From contig JACPRI010000298.1 of assembly GCA_016190065.1 (NCBI GenBank), forward strand, positions 1 through 44,117: 44,117 bases of DNA, read 5' to 3'. Of this stretch, positions 41,788 to 44,117 are shown one piece after another. Source of the DNA: Verrucomicrobiota bacterium (lineage in GTDB: Bacteria; Verrucomicrobiota; Verrucomicrobiia; Limisphaerales; SIBE01). Numbering within the stretch: the first letter of the stretch is position 1; the number at the start of each line of letters is the position of its first letter. Below the pieces are notes generated by a model that was not told the origin of the DNA, ran no database searches, and was given only the letters and a program-made list of their open reading frames with translations. The position numbers and the translations under genes are program-made.

Positions 41788-44117
41788 TCATGGAGACTCT
41801 GAATGCCGTTTTCGCTTGGCTGCTGCGCACCTCCTGGCAGGCGTCGGTGCTGGCCGGTCTGGTGCTGCTGGTCCAATGGCTGTTCCGCAACAAGCTCTCG
41901 CCGGGTTGGCGCTTTGCCTTGTGAAGATTGCAAACAGTGCATGAACCTGCGGACACCCCTCACGGTCATCGAGACACCCGAAGTGAAAAGCCCGGCCCTC
42001 TATGGGTTCGTCCGGCCCCGGCTGGTTCTGCCGCAAGGGACGCTCGCGGCCTTCACTCGGCAGGAGTTGCATTACATCTTTCTGCACGAGCTGGCCCACG
42101 TGAAACGCTGTGACATGGCCGTGAACTGGCTGATCAGCGGCCTGCGCGTGCTCCACTGGTTCAATCCGATCCTCTGGTTTGGTTTCCGGCGTATGGCGGC
42201 CGACCGGGAAGTGGCCGCCGATGCTTTGGCCCTGTCGCGCGCGCCCGATGGCGACCCGCAGCCTTATGGACAAACCATCATCAAACTTTTGGAAAGCTTT
42301 ACCCGCCCGGCCGTGCTGCCGGGTTTGGTCGGAATTTTGGAAGACAAACAACAAATGAAAAGGAGAATTGCTATGATCGCAAATTCAAAAAAACTGCGCC
42401 GTGGCCCGCCTTGGCACCCGTGCTTTTGCTGGCGCTGGGTTTGGTCAGTCTGACCGACGCACAAACGAAGAACGCGGAGTCCAAGAGCGACGCCACCAAA
42501 ACCGCTGAGCATTCCGCGGCAACATTGGCGGGCCCAACACTTCGGCAACTTCAGTTGCCGGAGGATTTCAACTTTCAAGAAGGCGGCGTGTCGCCGGATG
42601 GACGTTACTTCGTTGGAGAGAACTGGCCATCAATGCGGCCAGAAATTCCAATCTTATCCGTGCTTGAGCTTGCCACGGGCACCCAACGACACATCGGCAC
42701 AAATCTCCTTGGGGGCATTTTCTCGCCCGACGGGAAACAAGTCGTAAGCGTGCCGTTGGCAACGAAGCGGCCTCCCAATGAACTTGCGCTCGTTAATGTT
42801 GAAACCAGTGAGCGACGCTCGTTTTACCGGAACGAGAACCTCAAGTCGATCTGGCCGATGGATTGGTCGCCGGATGGTCGGTCGGTTCTCACTCAGCTTT
42901 TGAAAAAAGACGGGACCTGGCAAATTGGATTACTCTCCGCAACCGAGATGTGTATGTCGCCGAGCTTGACCCCGGTTCTGGGAAGGTTACGGGAACACCC
43001 ACAAAACTGAGCGAACGCTTCGAAGGTCACAACCAGATGCCAGACTGGTCGCCCGATGGACGGTTTATCGCATATATCTCGATGCGCGGAGCAGACCAGT
43101 CTTACGGCGTACTCTGCATCCGTGATATGGAATCCGGCACGGAGCGAGATGTGCAGTCCGACACCGGTCCCGTGGCTCATCCGCGCTGGTCGCCTGATGG
43201 GCGATATGTTTTTGCGCGGGGCTACAGCCAGGGCCGAGCCACGCTGCTTCGTATCGACGTGCAGTCGGGCAAATCAACCCTCGTGCTCCGCGAATCCGCG
43301 CTGAACTATGCCCCCAGCCCTTTCGAGTTGGCCGCAGACGGAAAGTCGTTCTACTACCAGCCCGCCTCCCTGAAGGGATTCAGTAACCTCGGCTCGCCAA
43401 TAGTTCGCCATGATATGGAATCGGGTGCGGAGACGCGAATCCACCCCGCAACCAATTCCTGGATGGCACCGTGGGCGCCATCGCCGGACGGCAAATCGAT
43501 TGCTTTTCGCGGTGCCTGGGGAAAACGGAGCTTTGACGAAACATTCGATCTCAACGTGATCTCGACAAGTGGAGGCGAACCACGCGTGTTGCTAAAGGCT
43601 TCTGGAGTAAATCCTCGCTCAGCATTGGCTTGGACGCGCGACGGTCGTTATGTGCTGTTTGCCAAAAGGCTTGGTCCTGGCGCGAAGGTTTCTCTATTGC
43701 GTGTGCCGGCATCTGGCGGTGAACCGGAAAGCCTGGGCTTGGAAATGGAAGCCATTGGCGACCTGCGTGTCTCTCCGAACGGGCGCCAACTCGCATTCAT
43801 CGCCGGCCGACCCAATAACAAACTTCAAGTCTGGATCATGGAAAATTTTTTGCCGGCCAAACAGTCCGCCGCGCGCGAAGCGGGGGCCGAAGAGAGACCA
43901 GGCGAAAAGTCCGAGGCGTCTTCTCGAAAAAGCTCTGAGCCATCCGCGGCCAAAGCGGCAGGTTTAACGCTGCGGAAGCTGACTGAAGGAGGAACCACTT
44001 ACGGGAACAGCCATCCTTCCCCGGATGGACGTTACATCCTTATGCCCTGGCAAAATTCCATGGCGCTCCTCGATGTGACGACTGGAGAGCAACGCGAATT
44101 CGGACCGAATCTTGATG
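41784..44117 (+). pseudogene. Damaged M56-propeller gene, copy 2, running off the window
   Basis: Three lesions are seen against copy 1. First, METLNAVFAWLLRTSWQASV..GWRFAL stops at TGA 41922-41924, and about 160 residues present in copy 1 are missing before the next homologous piece (EDCKQCMNLRTPLTVIE, another frame). Second, after the M56 part (YIFLHELAHVKRCDMAVNW) and KRRIAMIANSKK, a minus-one shift at a run of seven A (42387-42393) is needed to enter LAPVLLLALGLVSLTDAQ. Third, a further minus-one shift near 42903-42935 is needed to enter RNRDVYVAELDPGSGKV, which then stays open to the window end. The first propeller ends at VWIMENFLPAKQSAA (about 43,870) and a second begins (LTLRKLTEGG..SPDGRYIL). 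It is probably a pseudogene, but assembly errors are possible. Confidence 0.75.

Overview
The window is a GC-rich bacterial chromosome segment, most likely from a Verrucomicrobiota member of the Pedosphaera/Limisphaerales type. This is inferred from gene content: two-domain DUF1080 and Gfo/Idh/MocA genes, very large FG-GAP/UnbV proteins, haem-c proteins with PD40 propellers, BlaI/M56 pairs, and many small palindromic repeats between and inside genes. No rRNA, tRNA, CRISPR array or transposase was found.

Layout. 1-9 kb: an aspartic-protease-like protein, a multi-pass membrane protein, a secreted DUF1080 protein, a Gfo/Idh/MocA oxidoreductase, an EamA transporter, a homocysteine S-methyltransferase-family enzyme and a divergent ROK protein. 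9-13 kb: a minus-strand cofactor group (panB, moaC, a mogA/moaB-type gene), a one-domain cyclic-nucleotide-binding protein and an MFS transporter. 13-17.6 kb: three thioredoxin-fold genes, each interrupted by one in-frame TGA exactly where the first Cys of CxxC should be (UGAC, UGSC, UGPC). All three have a bacterial-SECIS-like hairpin just downstream, with the same C-G-closed GGUC loop. They are best read as three full-length selenoproteins. The third is followed by a Tat-exported phosphotriesterase-like gene.

17.8-30 kb: a minus-strand block of large exported proteins, namely a monohaem c/PD40/TPR protein, a monohaem c/FG-GAP protein translationally coupled to a giant FG-GAP/UnbV protein, and an Ig/PA14-like protein with a clear terminator. 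30-35.4 kb: a DUF6057-like membrane protein, another monohaem c/PD40 protein, a class II histone-deacetylase-family amidohydrolase and a small unknown protein.

35.5-44.1 kb: an array of BlaI repressor + M56 metalloprotease/TolB-propeller modules. One copy is intact, one is damaged and runs off the window, and two are C-terminal relics. Small two-gene units lie between them. Both blaI genes have paired dyad operators of the form TACnnnnGTA. The intact module looks like a BlaR1-type sensor with a beta-propeller in place of the penicillin-binding domain.

The main discovery is the cluster of three exported Sec-containing thioredoxin-like proteins. The second is the decaying BlaI-M56-propeller array.
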